A stretch of 64,000 nt of DNA from Triticum aestivum. Lineage: Eukaryota > Streptophyta > Magnoliopsida > Poales > Poaceae. The position numbers were made by a program, and so were the translations under genes. Shown in pieces: positions 1 to 12,364 of the stretch. The stretch lies in NCBI RefSeq assembly GCF_018294505.1, contig NC_057807.1, forward strand, positions 134,666,879 to 134,730,878. The letters run 5' to 3'. How positions within the stretch are numbered: position 1 is the stretch's first letter; every line of letters begins with the position of its first letter. Below the pieces are notes generated by a model. It did no database searches, was not told where the DNA came from, and saw nothing but the letters and a program-made list of their open reading frames with translations.

Positions 1-408
1 AACCAACGCAAATGAGAGCGAGAAGAGAAACAAGTGGAAAGGTCGTCAACTAGCAATGATCAAGAAGTGATCCTGAACTCCTACTTACGTCAAACATAAC
101 CCAGAGACCGTGTTCACTTCCCGGACTCCGCCGAGAAGAGACCATCACGGCTACACACGCGGTTGATGCGTTTTAATTCGGATCTGGTGTCAAGTTATCT
201 ACAACCAGACATTAACAAATTCCCATCTGCCACATAACCACGGGCACGGATCTTGAAAGTTTATACCCTGCAGGGGTGTCCCAACTTAGCCCATGATAAG
301 CTCTCGCGATCAACGAAGGATATTCCTTCTCCCAGGAAGACCCGATCAGTCTCGGAATCCCGGTTTACAAGACATTTCGACAATGGTAAAACAAGACCAG
401 CAAAGCCG
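1..408 (-). repeat. Sukkula-type LTR fragment
   Basis: This stretch repeats 2199-2606 of the complete Sukkula-type LTR nearby, in the same orientation and with only scattered substitutions. It starts outside the window and stops abruptly at 408, where Angela leader sequence begins. The break is internal to the LTR, so this is a truncated copy and not an insertion end. The minus orientation is inferred from the LTR copy at 1716-6306. No coding capacity is evident; the short ORF near 253 is shared by both copies and shows nothing protein-like. Confidence 0.8.
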
Positions 409-1222
409 TCAGGGAGAACACTTCTTGATAATTTTTAGTGAGAGATCATCTTAAAATGCTACCGTCAATCAAAGCAAGATAAGATGCATAAAGGATAAAC
501 ATCACATGCAATCAATATAAGTGATATGATATGGCCATCATCATCTTGTGCTTGTGATCTCCATCTTCGAAGCACCATCATGATCACCATCGTCACCGGC
601 GCGACACCTTGATCTCCATCGAAGCATCGTTTGTCGTTTATGCCATCTATTGCTTCTACGACTATCGCTACCGCTTAGTGATAAAGTAAAGCAATTACAG
701 GGCGTTTGCATTTCATACAATAAAGCGACAACCATATGGCTCCTGCCAGTTGCCGATAACTTCGGTTACAAAACATGATCATATCATACAATAAAATATA
801 GCATCATGTCTTGGCCATATCACATCACAACATGCCCTACAAAAACAAGTTAGACGTCCTCTACTTTGTTGTTGCAAGTTTTACGTGGCTGCTACGGGCT
901 TAAGCAAGAACCAATCTCACCTACGCATCAAAACCACAACGATAATTTGTCAAGTTGATGCTGTTTTAACCTTCGCAAGGACCGGGCATAGCCACACTCG
1001 GTTCAACTAAAGTTGGATAAACTGACACCCGCTAGTCACCTGTGTGCAAAGCACGGCGGTAAAACCAGTCTCGCGTAAGCGTACGCGTAATGTCGGTCCG
1101 GGCCGCTTCATCCAACAATACCGCCGAACCAAAGTATGACATGCTGGTAAGCAGTATGACTTATATCGCCCACAACTCATTTGTGTTCTACTCGTGCATA
1201 TAACATCAAACATTAAAACCTA
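409..1222 (-). other. Untranslated leader of the Angela-type element
   Basis: This non-coding stretch matches the long leader that precedes gag in Angela/WIS elements and is read on the minus strand from the primer-binding site towards 409. Short ORFs on either strand here are not conserved protein and I treat them as chance. The leader stops about 10 bases into the part that normally leads to gag, so no gag is present in this window. Confidence 0.75.
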
Positions 1223-1235
1223 GGCTCGGATGCCA
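1223..1235 (-). promoter_or_regulatory. Primer-binding site (initiator Met tRNA-like)
   Basis: On the minus strand this reads TGGCATCCGAGCC, one base after the LTR end. It is a diverged form of the usual copia site TGGTATCAGAGC, complementary to the 3' end of initiator methionine tRNA. Its place shows that the adjoining LTR is the 5' LTR of a minus-strand element. Confidence 0.75.
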
Positions 1236-1670
1236 CTGTTGGGGAACGTAGTAATTTCAAAAAAATTCCTACGCACACGCAAGATCATGGTGATGGTATA
1301 GCAACAAGAGGGGAGAGTGTTGTCTACGTACCCTCGTAGACCGAAGCGGAAGCGTTGACACAACATAGAGGAAGTAGTCGTACGTCTTCCCGGTCCAACC
1401 GATACAAGCACCGTTACTCTGGCACCTCCGAGTTCTTGACACACGTACAGCTCGATGACGCACCCCGGGCTCCGATCCAGCAGAGCTTCAGGGAGGAGTT
1501 CCGTTAGCACGACGGCGTGGTGATGATCTTGATGTTGAACCGTCGCAGGGCTTCGCCTAAGCACCGCTACAATATGACCGAGGTGTAATATCATGGAGGG
1601 GGGCACCGCACATGGCTAAGGAACGATCACGAAGATCAACTTGTGTGTCTATGGGGTGCCCCCCTCCTCC

Positions 1671-1678
1671 GTATATAA
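1671..1678 (-). promoter_or_regulatory. TATA-like box of the Angela LTR
   Basis: The plus strand reads GTATATAA. On the minus strand this gives TTATATAC within a CTTTATATAC context, the usual LTR promoter of this family. It lies inside the LTR, about 430 bp before the LTR end in element orientation. Activity is not implied. Confidence 0.5.
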
Positions 1679-1710
1679 AGGGGGAGAGGAGGAGTGGGCC
1701 GGCCAAGAGG

Positions 1711-1715
1711 GGAGG
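1711..1715. other. Target-site duplication GGAGG, left copy
   Basis: The five bases GGAGG directly precede the Sukkula LTR and recur directly after it at 6307-6311. This is the 5-bp duplication typical of LTR-element integrase. Confidence 0.85.
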
Positions 1716-4700
1716 TGTCACGCCCAATATGCGACCCTATCCAAAAGGAACTCGAAGGTCCCACCAAGGATAGACCCGCATATTGGAACGCTTTTGCAAG
1801 GTGGATATCATTACATCAACATTACATAAAAGATGGGGATACATACATAAGGCATACAATGCCACACGGATACAACATCATCTACATAAGAGCATCATCC
1901 GACTACAGATGAAACACAAACAGAAACTCAAACGACATCCACCCTGCTAGCCCAGGCTGTCGACCTAGAACCTATCCCCTGATCGAAGAAGCAGAAGAAG
2001 AACTCAACGCAATGCAAGCATCGCTCTCGCGTCAAGATCATTGCACAACCTGTACCTGCAACTGTTGTTTTAGTAATCTGTGAGCCACGAGGACTCAGCA
2101 ATCCCATTACCATGGGTATCAAGACTAGCAAAGCTTAAAGGGAAAGGAAGGGGTAAAGTGGTGAGGTTGCAGCAGCGACTAAGCATATATGGTGGCTAAC
2201 CAACGCAAATGAGAGCGAGAAGAGAAACAAGCGGAAAGGTCGTCAACTAGCAATGATCAAGAAGTGATCCTGAACTCCTACTTACGTCAAACATAACCCA
2301 GAAACCGTGTTCACTTCCCGGACTCCGCCGAGAAGAGACCATCACGGCTACACACGCGGTTGATGCGTTTTAATTCGGATCTGGTGTCAAGTTATCTACA
2401 ACCGGACATTAACAAATTCCCATCTGCCACATAACCACAGGCACGGATCTTGAAAGTTTATACCCTGCAGGAGTGTCCCAACTTATCCCATGATAAGCTC
2501 TCGCGATCAACGAAGGATATTCCTTCTCCCAAGAAGACCCGATCAGTCTCGGAATCCCGGTTTACAAGACATTTCGACAATGGTAAAACAAGACCAGCAA
2601 AGCCGCCCGATGCGCCGACAATCCCGATAGGAGCTGCGCATATCTCGTTCTTAGGGAAACACCGGATGAGACTAGCTACGAGTAAAACCAACCCTCAAGT
2701 TGCCCCGAGATGGCCCCGCAGGCAGCTCAGTTCGGACCAACACTTAGACAAGCACTGGCCCGGGGGGGCTAAATAAAGATGACCCTCGAGAGAGCGACTC
2801 CCAAGGGAAAAGTAGGTGGTGGTGAGGCAAATGGTAAAACCAAGGTTGGGCCTTGCTGGAGGAGTTTTATTCAAAGCGAACTGTCAAGGGGGTCCCATAA
2901 ATCACCCGACCGCGTAAGGAACACAAAATCCGGGAACATAACACCGGTATGACGGAAACTAGGGCGGCAAGAGTGGAACAAAACACCAGGCATAAGGCCG
3001 AGTCTTCCACCCTTTACCAAGTATATAGATGCATTAATAATATAAGAGATACTGTGATATCCCAACCAAAATCCTGTCCACCATGGAGCAATCTTCAACT
3101 TCACCTGCAACTAGCAACGCTATAAGAGGGCTGAGCAAAGCGGTAACATAGCCAAGCAATGGTTTGCTAGGAAGGGTGTCAAAGGTTAGAGGTTCATGGC
3201 AATTAGGGAGGCTTGATGAGCAAAAGATAGGTAGCACAGCAAAGCGATAGAACGAAGCAACTAGCATAGCAATGATAGTAGTGACATCCAGGGTAGCAGT
3301 CATCTTGCCTGAAATCCCGCTAGGAAGAAGAACGAGTCCATGAAGAAGATGAAGCCACGAAGACGAACCACACGTAGACGAACGCATCCTCACGATCGCA
3401 ACGAAACGGGAACTATCGAGAAGAAGCACACAACATGGTAAACACACCACACATAGGCAAGACATGATGCATAACATGCATGATGCATGACAAGGCTACA
3501 TGAAGCTACTCATGGTAAGAGATGATGCAAACAAGAACAACACATCAAGGCAAGTTTAAATGAGGCCGGAAACAACATATGACAATTCCGGTAAGTCATC
3601 ATATGCAAATTTCGAAATGGGTCCAGATATGAATAAAACTTATGTTCAAGTTGTTAAACAGCAAGTTAAAGAGCACCAAGAGGATCTACACGAAATTCTA
3701 GTCAAGTTACATATAAAGTTCATTAGATTCGGAGCTACGGCCTAGAAGATATGAGCAAAACAAGTTAAACATGGCATTGATGCAAAATGCATACAAACAT
3801 CAAGCAAACACCTCGAAACAAGGATGCAACATGATAATATGAAGCTACATGCAAAATCAAGCAAGTTTCATATAGAGCACACTCAAAACAGAGCAACGGT
3901 TCAACACATACTCTATACAAAATATGACAACAATCTGTCCATAACAGCAACTAGGCATATTGCAAGCATCAAAACAATATGCTACAACACCCCAACATAA
4001 TAACAAAAGGCATGGGCATGAAGTACAGGTAAAGCATAACAAAACATGAACACTGAGCTATCTCCAGGAATCAATAGAACATGCTCAAAAGGACATGGAA
4101 AGATTGCAAATAATAACAGTTTCAGGCTTGGCAGAAATAACATCAGATTGCAATGTTTAGAGCTATAAAACAACATGTTACAGGAACTTAACATGACAAA
4201 AAAAGGCATGGCATGAATCTACTAATTGCATAGAACAAAAGTCCCTTACTGACCAAGAGCCAAAAGGGCACGGAAAATATGATGGCACCCATGTAAACAT
4301 GACAAGTTATATTACAGATTCAAACATGGCAGGAACAACAATAAGTAGGCATGTTGGTGAGCTTGAATCACTCACCGCAGAGCAATACATGGCATGGCAA
4401 GGCAACCAACAGTAAGAAGACAAGTTTGTGAAGCTATACATGGCAATAGCAAGTTCATAGGGTGCATGGATCACTAGAAAAGCATATGGCCAAAACTGAA
4501 CTTCATGTTAACAGGTTGACAGCAACATTATTTAGCAACTTTGGAGCAATATTACAACAAGATACAGCAGTCTATAAATGCAACCAAGGGCATGGATGGA
4601 TAGAGCAAGACATGTATAACAAAACATCCTTAATAAACACCTCCAGAATAATGCACGAAATGACTTGTAGCAGCAGGTTAACATAGCAACAAAATATAAC

Positions 4701-6306
4701 AGAATCTGTTAGGAAAACAGCAACAGCAAGTACCCTACTTAGCAAGCTTGATACACTCAGTACAAGAATCACAAGAATACATGGATAGCACCTCTGGAAA
4801 GATGGAATGGCATAGATCAAAACACATGTAGAGCTCAACCTCATAGGATGCAGACATCAAACATGGCAAAAATGACAAAAGTGCATGTTATAACAGTTCC
4901 AGCAGATTAACAGCAACATGCACTTTTCCAACAGCATTTCGGGCATCAAGATGATCTCAAATGAACATGATTCAATGGAATGAAATGAAGTACTCGTTAA
5001 GACGAACAATTTGACATATTACACGCACGAAACGGAGCAGTATGCACAAAGATACAATGCGATGAACATGGCATGATAATGTTGAAATAATCGGGGACTT
5101 AGGCAAATTTCGAGGAGGGGAAAGTCAACCTTCGCACGGAAAACGAGGTACGACGGAGCTGCTCGCCGAAGATGGACGTGGTGGTGGCCGGAGTTGTGGG
5201 AGATGGGCGGATCCGGGCCGGATCCGTCCGGTCTCGGCGGCGGAGGGCGGCGCCGGCCGATGGGGAGAGGCGGGGGCGCCCGGGTAGCTCGGGGCGCCGG
5301 CGGCGACGGGGCCGGGCTTCGGCGACGGTGCGGGGAGGCGTCGGAGCGAGCTCGTGGCTCGGGACGGCGGGGAGGTGCCGGGGCGGCGAGGCGAGGAGGC
5401 AGCGGCGCGGGGAGATGGTCGAGGGGCGCGGGAGGCTCCCGGCGGGCGACGGCGGGGCTCGCCGGCGGGGGCGCTCCGGCGAGGAGGCGCGCTTCGAGCG
5501 GCGGCGGCTAGAGCGAGCTACCGGCGGCGGCGGGCGCACGGGCCTGCGGTGGCGGCGGTTCGGGCCCGCGCGGGCTCCGGATGGGCCCCGCGGGCCGACG
5601 CGGTGGAGAGAGAGAGGCGGTGAGGTGGAGGCGCGCGATAGGCTGGCGACGGCGGCGGGGTGACGTGGCGTGATCTGATTCGCCGAGGTGAGGTGTCCGG
5701 CGGACATGTCCGGCTCGGGCGGACGTGTCCGGCGGCGCGAGGATGGAGATGGCTAGGGTTAGACCGGGATTACGGGGGAGATGCACATATTTATAGGTAG
5801 AGGGAGCTAGGAGAGTCCAAATGAGGTGTGGTTTTCGCCCACACGATCGTGATAGAATGACCGAGAGCATGGAGGGGAGTTAGATGGGCTTTGGGCCACT
5901 TTGAAGGAGGTGTTGGGCTGCAACACAAAGAGGCCTTTGCGGTTACCCGGTTAACCGTTGGAGTATCAAACGACCTCCAAATGGCACGAAACTTGACATG
6001 CGGTCTACCGGTGCTATACCAAGGCCACTTGGCAAGCCTCGGTCTATTCCGAGAAAGTTTAACACCCGCTCACAACGAGAGACAAAAAGGGGACGCCGGA
6101 GGACATAGGAGTGCCGGATTGCAAAACGGACAACGGGAAAAATGCTCGGATGCAATAAACGAACACGTATGCAAAATGAGATGCACATGATGACATGATA
6201 TGAAATGCATATGATGACATGGAAAAGTGCAACACGCAAGAAAATGGCATGGCAACGACGGCGAATGACTGGCAGACACCTGGCGCAACGAAACCGGGGC
6301 GTTACA
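1716..6306 (-). mobile_element. Sukkula-type solo LTR (4.6 kb)
   Basis: A single 4591-bp unit with TG...CA ends: TGTCACGCCC at the left and GGGGCGTTACA at the right, which are imperfect inverted repeats. It is flanked by perfect GGAGG duplications and lies inside the Angela LTR. The first 25 or so bases match, apart from one base, the Sukkula LTR primer sequence as I remember it, and Sukkula LTRs of 4.5-5 kb are known from barley and wheat as part of a non-autonomous LARD. No second LTR or internal domain is present, so this is a solo LTR left by recombination. A TATA box reading on the minus strand supports the minus orientation. Open frames in the GC-rich 5100-5700 part are composition artefacts. 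Confidence 0.85.
5788..5795 (-). promoter_or_regulatory. TATA box in the Sukkula LTR
   Basis: The minus strand reads TATAAATA, followed downstream by CCCTAG-containing, GC-rich leader-like sequence (down to about 5170). It is the best promoter candidate in the 4.6-kb LTR and fixes its likely orientation as minus. Confidence 0.5.
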
Positions 6307-6311
6307 GGAGG
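6307..6311. other. Target-site duplication GGAGG, right copy
   Basis: Perfect match to 1711-1715, marking the right end of the Sukkula solo LTR. Confidence 0.85.
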
Positions 6312-7563
6312 CGCGACCTAGGGGGGGCAAACCTACTCCAAGTAGGTTTGGCCCCCCTTTCCTATTAGGAGTAGGAGAAGGAAGGAAGAGAGGGGAGGGA
6401 AGAAGGAAAGGGGGGCCGGCCCCCCTCCCAATTCGGATTGGGCTTGGGGGGGCGCCCCCTCCTTTGCTCCTTCTCCCTCCTTTCCACTAAGGCCCAATAA
6501 GGCCCATATACTTACCGGGGGGTTCCGGTAACCTCCCGGAACTCCGGTATAGTCCCAATCTCATCCGGAACCTTTCAGGTGTCCAAATATATCCGTCCAA
6601 TATATCAATCTTTATGTCTCGACCATTTCAAGACTCCTCGTCATGTCCGTGATCACATCCAGGACTCCGAACAACCATCGGTACATCAAAATGCACAAAC
6701 TCATAATATAACTGTCATTGAAACCTTAAGCGTGCGGACCCTACGGTTCGAGAACAATGTAGACATGACCAAGACACGTCTCCGGTCAATAACCAATAGC
6801 GGGACCTGGATGCCCATATTGGTTCTTACATATTCTACGAAGATCTTTATCGGTCAGACTGCATAACAACATACGTTGTTCCCTTTGTCATCGGTATGTT
6901 ACTTGCCCGAGATTCGATCGTCGGTATCCAATACCTAGTTCAATCTCGTTACCGGCAAGTCTCTTTACTCGTTCCGTAATACATCATCTCGCAGCTAACT
7001 CATTAGTTGCAATGCTTGCAAGGCTTAAGTGATGTGTATTATCGAGAGGGCCCAGAGATACCTCTCCGACATTCGGAGTGACAAATCCTAATCTCGAAAT
7101 ACGCCAACCCAACAAGTACCTTCGGAGACACCTGTGGAGCACCTTTATAATCACCCTGTTACGTTGTGACGTTTGGTAGCACACAAAGTGTTCCTCCGGT
7201 AAACGGGAGTTGCATAATCTCATAGTCATAGGAACATGTATAAGTCATGAAGAAAGCTATAGCAACATACTAAACGATCGGGTGCTAAGCTAACGGAATG
7301 GGTCATGTCAATCAGATCATTCAACTAATGATGTGACCTCGTTAATCAAATAACAACTCTTTGTTCATGGTTAGGAAACATAACCATCTTTGATTAACAA
7401 GCTAGTCAAGTAGAGGCATACTAGTGACACTCTGTTTGTCTATATATTCACACATGTATTATATTTCCGGTTAATACAATTCTAGCATGAATAATAAACA
7501 TTTATCATGATATAAGGAAATAAATAATAACTTTATTATTGCCTCTAGGGCATATTTCCTTCA
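6312..7563 (-). repeat. Angela-type 5' LTR, proximal part
   Basis: In element orientation this holds the LTR start at 7563 (TGAAGGAAATATGCCC) and the well-known conserved first kilobase of Angela/WIS LTRs. It abuts Tat Gypsy LTR sequence at 7564. Confidence 0.9.
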
Positions 7564-7857
7564 GTTACCAGTAACGCCTAGCCTTAATGTACTTTAAACC
7601 CTGCATAACTGAGGGTCCGAGGGGTCTGGCAGACACTATATAAGCCACCCCCCTCCTCGGTGTAAAGGGTTCGCACCCCTGTAATATATACACACACAAT
7701 CCAGTCGACCGCCTCCGGGCACCGAGACGTAGGGCTGTTACTTCCTCCAAGAAGGGCCTGAACTCGTACATCCTTTGTCTTCACAACTGCTCCATAGCTA
7801 GGATCTTGCCTCTCCATACCTACCCCCCATTCTACTGTCAGACTTAGAACCACGACA
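7564..7857 (+). repeat. Tat Gypsy 5' LTR, last 294 bp
   Basis: This matches 35126-35419 of the 3' LTR base for base except about nine substitutions. The first 231 bp of the LTR lie on the far side of the Angela insertion, outside the window. It contains the TATATAA promoter-like stretch near 7638 and ends CACGACA. Confidence 0.9.
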
Positions 7858-7858
7858 G

Positions 7859-7876
7859 TTGGCACCCACCGTGGGG
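7859..7876 (+). promoter_or_regulatory. Primer-binding site of the Tat Gypsy
   Basis: TTGGCACCCACCGTGGGG starts one base after the LTR end. It is close to the TGGCGCCCACCGTGGGGC signature I associate with Triticeae Tat-type elements. Confidence 0.7.
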
Positions 7877-7929
7877 CGGGTGTCTTAGCGATTTTTGGAG
7901 AAGTTGCAATTGTTCCGATTGCCTTCATC

Positions 7930-9744
7930 ATGGTTTCTGGTGGAGTTTTGGTCGAGGGCCGCGAGATCCGTCTCGGAGCGCTCACCTTCATCGCCGACGA
8001 CTCCGATTGGCTCCAGGAGCCTCCACTCGACATCGACGCGCTCCCCGTCCGCGGTGCGACGCATTTTCGGGTGTGTGTCCGCGGCGTTCTGCTGCGGCAA
8101 CCGTCGACCCCTTATCGGTCGACTGCCCTGTCATCCTCCCTCCCTGCCTCCCGCCAGCGCAAGCGCTCTGGTCGGTCGAGGCTCCAGCGGTGGGTGAGGC
8201 ACGCGGTGGCCCGCCAGTCGGCCACCACCCAAGTCACGGCGATCGAGCCCGACGAATCTCTCTACGGCCTATTCGATCTGTCGAATGGCTCCGTAGAGAC
8301 CGCATCCGAGTGCGACAGCAACGATCCGGCGGCGGAAGTCTTGATGGTCAACGGGCCTCATAGCCCTCCCGGCTTCCCCCGCGACGACGGGATGGACGGT
8401 GGAGGCGACCCCAGTCAAGCCCATGAGGAATATCAACCCGAGCCACTTAATTCCCTGCAAAGGGAACAACTTCACCGCAGGAACATGGATGCCCTGCATA
8501 CTCCCATCGCAGGAGAGACCCCCGAGGCTCGCGCCTTGGAGGAGGCACGTTTGGCCAACCTGGCTGAACGCACTCGTCTGGAGAACCTCCAGCGAGCACT
8601 CGATGAGCGCACGCGGCAACGAGTACCCAACTCTAGTTGACGTCAACTCTTCCCGCAGCCGACTTAGGTATATCGAACTCCGATTCAGAATTTAGCAGCT
8701 GCAGCCCGTATAGCAGAGTCAATTCAGCCCTCTTAGTCGGAGGCTGGCAAAGGCTTGATGCAGATCAGGGACTTGCTCCGAGCAGCAGGAGATCAGAATT
8801 CAGCTGTGTCACAATCACGCAACAGGATTCACAGTCGATCCGTCGCTGCAAATACAGTTCAGTCGGCTCACAGCCCAAGATCGCCTCCGCGGCGTGAGGG
8901 ACAAGAAGGTCGACGTGACCAATACGGTGACCAGTTCGACCGTGATGGTAGGCATCGAGTGCCCGCCTCTCCTCCTAGAGGTGGGTCTTACGCTCATCGT
9001 CAGCAAGATGACAGGCGCCAGCTTAGTGCGGGGCGGAGAGCTCAAGTCGACCCCAGAGAACCAGGCTTTGACGCGCGATCTATCATCGTGCAAGGCCTGG
9101 TCGATCGGAACAGGGCTCATCGAGGTGGCCCCGACAGAGATGCGCCCACTAGCAGCCGAGTACATGTTTCGGGACCAGAATGTTTCAGCAGGGCTATCAG
9201 AGCCGCGGTGATTCCCCCCAACTTCAGGTTGCCTACCGGAGTAAGTAAGTTCACTGGTGAGTCTAAGCCTGAAACTTGGCTTGAAGATTACCGAGTGGCG
9301 GTGCAGATTGGCGGCGGAAATGATGAAGTGGCTATGAAGCATTTACCACTCATGTTGGAAGGTTCGGCCAGGGCATGGTTGAATCAGTTGGCTCCGAGCA
9401 GCATTTACACTTGGGAAGATCTTTCCCGAGTGTTCGTCGGGACATTTGAGGGAACCTGCAAGCGACCAGCTGGATTGACAGAGCTGCAGGTCTGCGTACA
9501 GAAGTCGAATGAAACCTTAAGAGATTACATTCAGAGATGGATTACTTTGCATCACACCGTGGAGAACGTGTCTGATCATTAGGCAGTCTGCGCCTTCAAG
9601 GATGGCGTAAAGAACAGAGAGTTAAGTTTGAAGTTTGGGCGTACCGGAGATATGACCCTGAGTCGAATGATGGAAATTGCCACCAAGTACGCCAATGGTG
9701 AAGAGGAGGACCAACTCCGGAGCGGCAAGTACAAGCCGAGCTAG
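7930..9744 (+). pseudogene. Tat Gypsy gag, broken by stop codons
   Basis: Structural capsid/nucleocapsid precursor of the Gypsy element. From the ATG at 7930 one frame can be followed through in-frame stops at 8638 (TGA), about 8668 and 8734 (TAG), 9580 (TAG) and 9742 (TAG). The N-terminal part is acidic and rich in Pro/Ser, followed by an Arg/Asp-rich linker (about 8860-9190). The capsid core shows KFTGESKPETWLEDY near 9250 and the ARAWLNQL segment near 9375, typical of plant retrotransposon gag (RVT gag family). No frameshift is needed. All stops are TAG or TGA. The product cannot be made as a single chain, so this copy is non-functional. Confidence 0.82.
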
Positions 9745-10756
9745 TCGGAGAAAGGAAACTCCAGTCAGAAGCAAAAGCGGAAGGCCGAGCCGGTGGCTCC
9801 TGGAGAGGCTCTGGCTGTGACTCAGGGCAAGTTCAAAAGAAAACCCAAAGGATCCTGGAACCCCAAGAAGGTGAAGGATAAAGAAGGGAATGACGTGATG
9901 GATCTGCCATGTCACATCCACACGAAGAAAGACGAAGAGGGTAATTTCATCTACCCAAAGCATACCACTCGCCAGTGCCGTCTCTTGATCCAGCAGTTCC
10001 AAGGAAAACAGCCCAAGGACAAGGAAAAGGAGTCGGACAAAGCTGAGGACAAGGAGGATAGTGATGAAGGATATCCTCATGTTAATTCCACTCTGATGAT
10101 CTTTGCTGATGTGGAAAGCAAAAGCCGATTGAAGGTTATCAATCGAGAGGTCAATATTGTCGCCCCGGCGACACCTAGTTATTTGAGATGGTCCCAAACT
10201 CCCATTACATTCGACCAGTCTGATCACCCGACTCATATAGCCACTCCTGGGAGGCAAGCTTTGGTGGTCGACCCGATTGTTGAGGGCACTCGACTGACGA
10301 AGGTGCTAATGGATGGTGGTAGCGGACTGAACATATTGTATGCGAAGACGCTGAAAGGAATGGGCATTCCGATGTCCAGACTGAGCACCGGCAACATGAG
10401 TTTTCATGGAGTTATACTTGGAAAGAAGGCTGAGTCACTTGGCCAAATAGCTCTGGACGTGGTGTTCGGTCACTTGAAGCATTTCCGAAAGGAGAAGCTG
10501 ACATTTGAAGTCGTAGATTTTCAGAGCGCTTACCACGCCATTTTGGGGCAACCATCTTACGCATGGTTCATGGCTCGACCATGTTACGTATACCTCAAAC
10601 TGAAGATGCCCGGCCCCAAGGGTGTGATCACTATCACTGGAAATCGGAAGAAGGCAGAGGAGTGTTTCCAGAAAGGCTCGAAAATTGCCGATTCCCAGAT
10701 AACGATGGTAGAGCTAGAGGGATACAAGAAGAATGCAGACCCGAGTGATTTGTTGT
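9745..10756 (+). pseudogene. Tat Gypsy gag C-terminus and aspartic protease
   Basis: Continues the gag frame after the TAG at 9742; the open piece with its own ATG is 9793-10756. It has a Lys-rich basic linker, an HTTRQC region near 9960 that replaces a classical zinc knuckle, and the protease motif VLMDGGSGLNILYA around 10300-10345. In Tat elements D-G-G takes the place of the usual D-S/T-G. A second hydrophobic flap segment AILGQPSY lies near 10540. The frame is cut at 10757 by Maximus and resumes at 25634 in register. The role would be polyprotein cleavage during particle maturation; here it is inactive because of the insertion. Confidence 0.82.
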
Positions 10757-12297
10757 TGTAAGTGCATCTAGTGCCCCTTAGTGATTTTGGTGTATTGAAG
10801 ACTTATAGGTTAAGGGACTAATGCGTTTGTGAGTGTACACAGGTCTATAAGTCTATGAGGAGTTTGATATTTACAGAGAAAAGTCGACCCCTAAAAATGA
10901 AGTTCTTCGACTGAAGACTTTGATATTCTGAAGACTTTCTAAAGACTTTGAAAGTGAAGAAATTGGTGTGACCTTGAAGACTTGGTATTCATTTGTGGAA
11001 CATGAAGCGTGAAGACTTTTGTTTTCGTAGTTTCATTTTCTCTTTCTTGAGTCATAGGAAACACCGTACTGTTAAAGGGGGTCGAGGAAATACTAAGGAA
11101 AAATTTCCATGTGATGCTCAACTCAAAATCCTACATCTACCAATCCCTTCGAGTGAAGCCTTTGGAAATCTCATACAGTTCAGTCACTTTCTTCAGTGAC
11201 AGAGACGAAGTTCTTCTAGTCGCTGATGAATTTGTTCTGACTGAGGAGTTAGGAATTCGCCAGTGCGAATTGCCTACACAGTGAGGAACATGATAGCCCT
11301 GAGGAATTTGAGAGTCAAATTTCCGACCGTTGCTGTGCTGCGCGCCAGCTGTCCCAAAATATCTTATCCACCTAACGGTCATATCGTTGAAGGGCATTTA
11401 TGTCTTATCATGTCGGGCTGCTCCCTAGGCTATAAATAGCCGCCCCCTACAACCACTAGCTGGTAGGCTGCTCCGAGAGAACTTGACACTTGTCATTTGA
11501 GAGCAACCCATCCTCCGAGGACTTTGAGCAAAAATCATCGAGTGAGGAAAACCCAAAACCAAACCCCTACAAACCCAAAGTGATTGAGCATCACTGAAGA
11601 AATTGATCCTACGTGGATCCGACGCTTGTTACCTTTGAAGACTGTGCTTCTTCCAGACGGTTAGGCGTCATGGTCTAGAGCATCCAAGAGGAATTGTGGA
11701 TCGCCGAGTGACCAAGTCTGTGAAGGTTTGGAAGTCGCCTGAAGACTTACCACGAGTGATTGGACGAGGTCTGTGTGACCTTAGTTCAAGGAGAATACGG
11801 TGAGGACTGGGTGTCCTGAGCTGCGTGCTCAGTGACTGGGTGTCCGGGACTGTGTGTCCTCGAGTTTAAATACTCAGCCGCTCCAACCAGACGTACAACT
11901 GAGACAGCAGTTGGAGCTGGTCTACCAAATCATTGTCTTCACCAACCTAACTGGTTCTATTTCCTCAACCCTTTCATTTCCTCATTACTGTGTTGAGTGT
12001 TTGTTCATATCTGTGTTTGAAGACTTCGACTGAAGACTTTCTCAATTTCCTCAGATCAATTTCTTCAGTCTGTTTGTCTTCACCTTGTGTTATCCTGTGA
12101 TTACACTTTCTATACTCAGTGCTTGTCTTCATTTCAACTAGATGACCATGCTTGTATTCTGTTATGCTTACTTCTGAGTACTTATTCCGCTGCTAGTAGT
12201 TCTTCGCTAAGGAATTTCCTCACCGGCAAATTCCTCAGTGAAGAATTCATAAAAATTGCCTATTCACCCCCCCTCTAGTCAATATAACGCACTTTCA
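10757..12297 (+). repeat. Maximus 5' LTR
   Basis: 1541 bp, TG...CA ends, with a CTATAAATAG box at about 11440 and many GAAGACTT motifs, as in Maximus LTRs. It is the same length as the 3' LTR with no indel seen. Confidence 0.93.
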
Positions 12298-12299
12298 AT

Positions 12300-12311
12300 T
12301 GGTATCAGAGC
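12300..12311 (+). promoter_or_regulatory. Primer-binding site of Maximus
   Basis: TGGTATCAGAGC, the classical copia site complementary to initiator methionine tRNA, two bases after the 5' LTR end. Confidence 0.92.
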
Positions 12312-12364
12312 AAGGTACTCCCTTGTTCTGTGTGATTTTGGTTTAACCGCCTGGAGTTTTAGTT

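Larger units (their letters stand above)
1237..1715 (-). repeat. Angela-type 5' LTR, distal part
   Basis: This is the 3' portion of the LTR in element orientation. It is separated from 6312-7563 by the Sukkula solo LTR and one copy of its GGAGG duplication. It includes the R/U5-like end and, on the minus strand, the TATA-like stretch at 1671-1678. Confidence 0.85.
409..7563 (-). mobile_element. Angela/WIS/BARE-type Ty1-copia, 5' part (leader plus 5' LTR), split by Sukkula
   Basis: Read on the minus strand, 7563 down to 1237 is an Angela-type LTR. It starts TGAAGGAAATATGCCC, ends in CCCCAACA, and is about 1731 bp once the nested Sukkula copy is removed. A primer-binding site and the untranslated leader follow (1236 down to 409). 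The family assignment rests on remembered Angela/WIS LTR and leader sequence. The gag-pol part would lie to the left, but at 408 the element is interrupted by a Sukkula fragment. The element sits in the 5' LTR of the Tat Gypsy: GTTAC at 7564-7568 is the expected target duplication, and the uninterrupted site is seen at 35126. Confidence 0.88.

Noticed and set aside
253..438. Short ORF shared by both Sukkula copies (also at 2450)
   Set aside because: Shared because the DNA is shared; no protein features, and the second copy runs on in a different way after the break.
5099..5707. Long open frames on both strands in the GC-rich part of the Sukkula LTR
   Set aside because: Arg/Pro/Ala/Gly-only products from more than 75 percent GC sequence, no conserved motif; it is LTR promoter and leader sequence.
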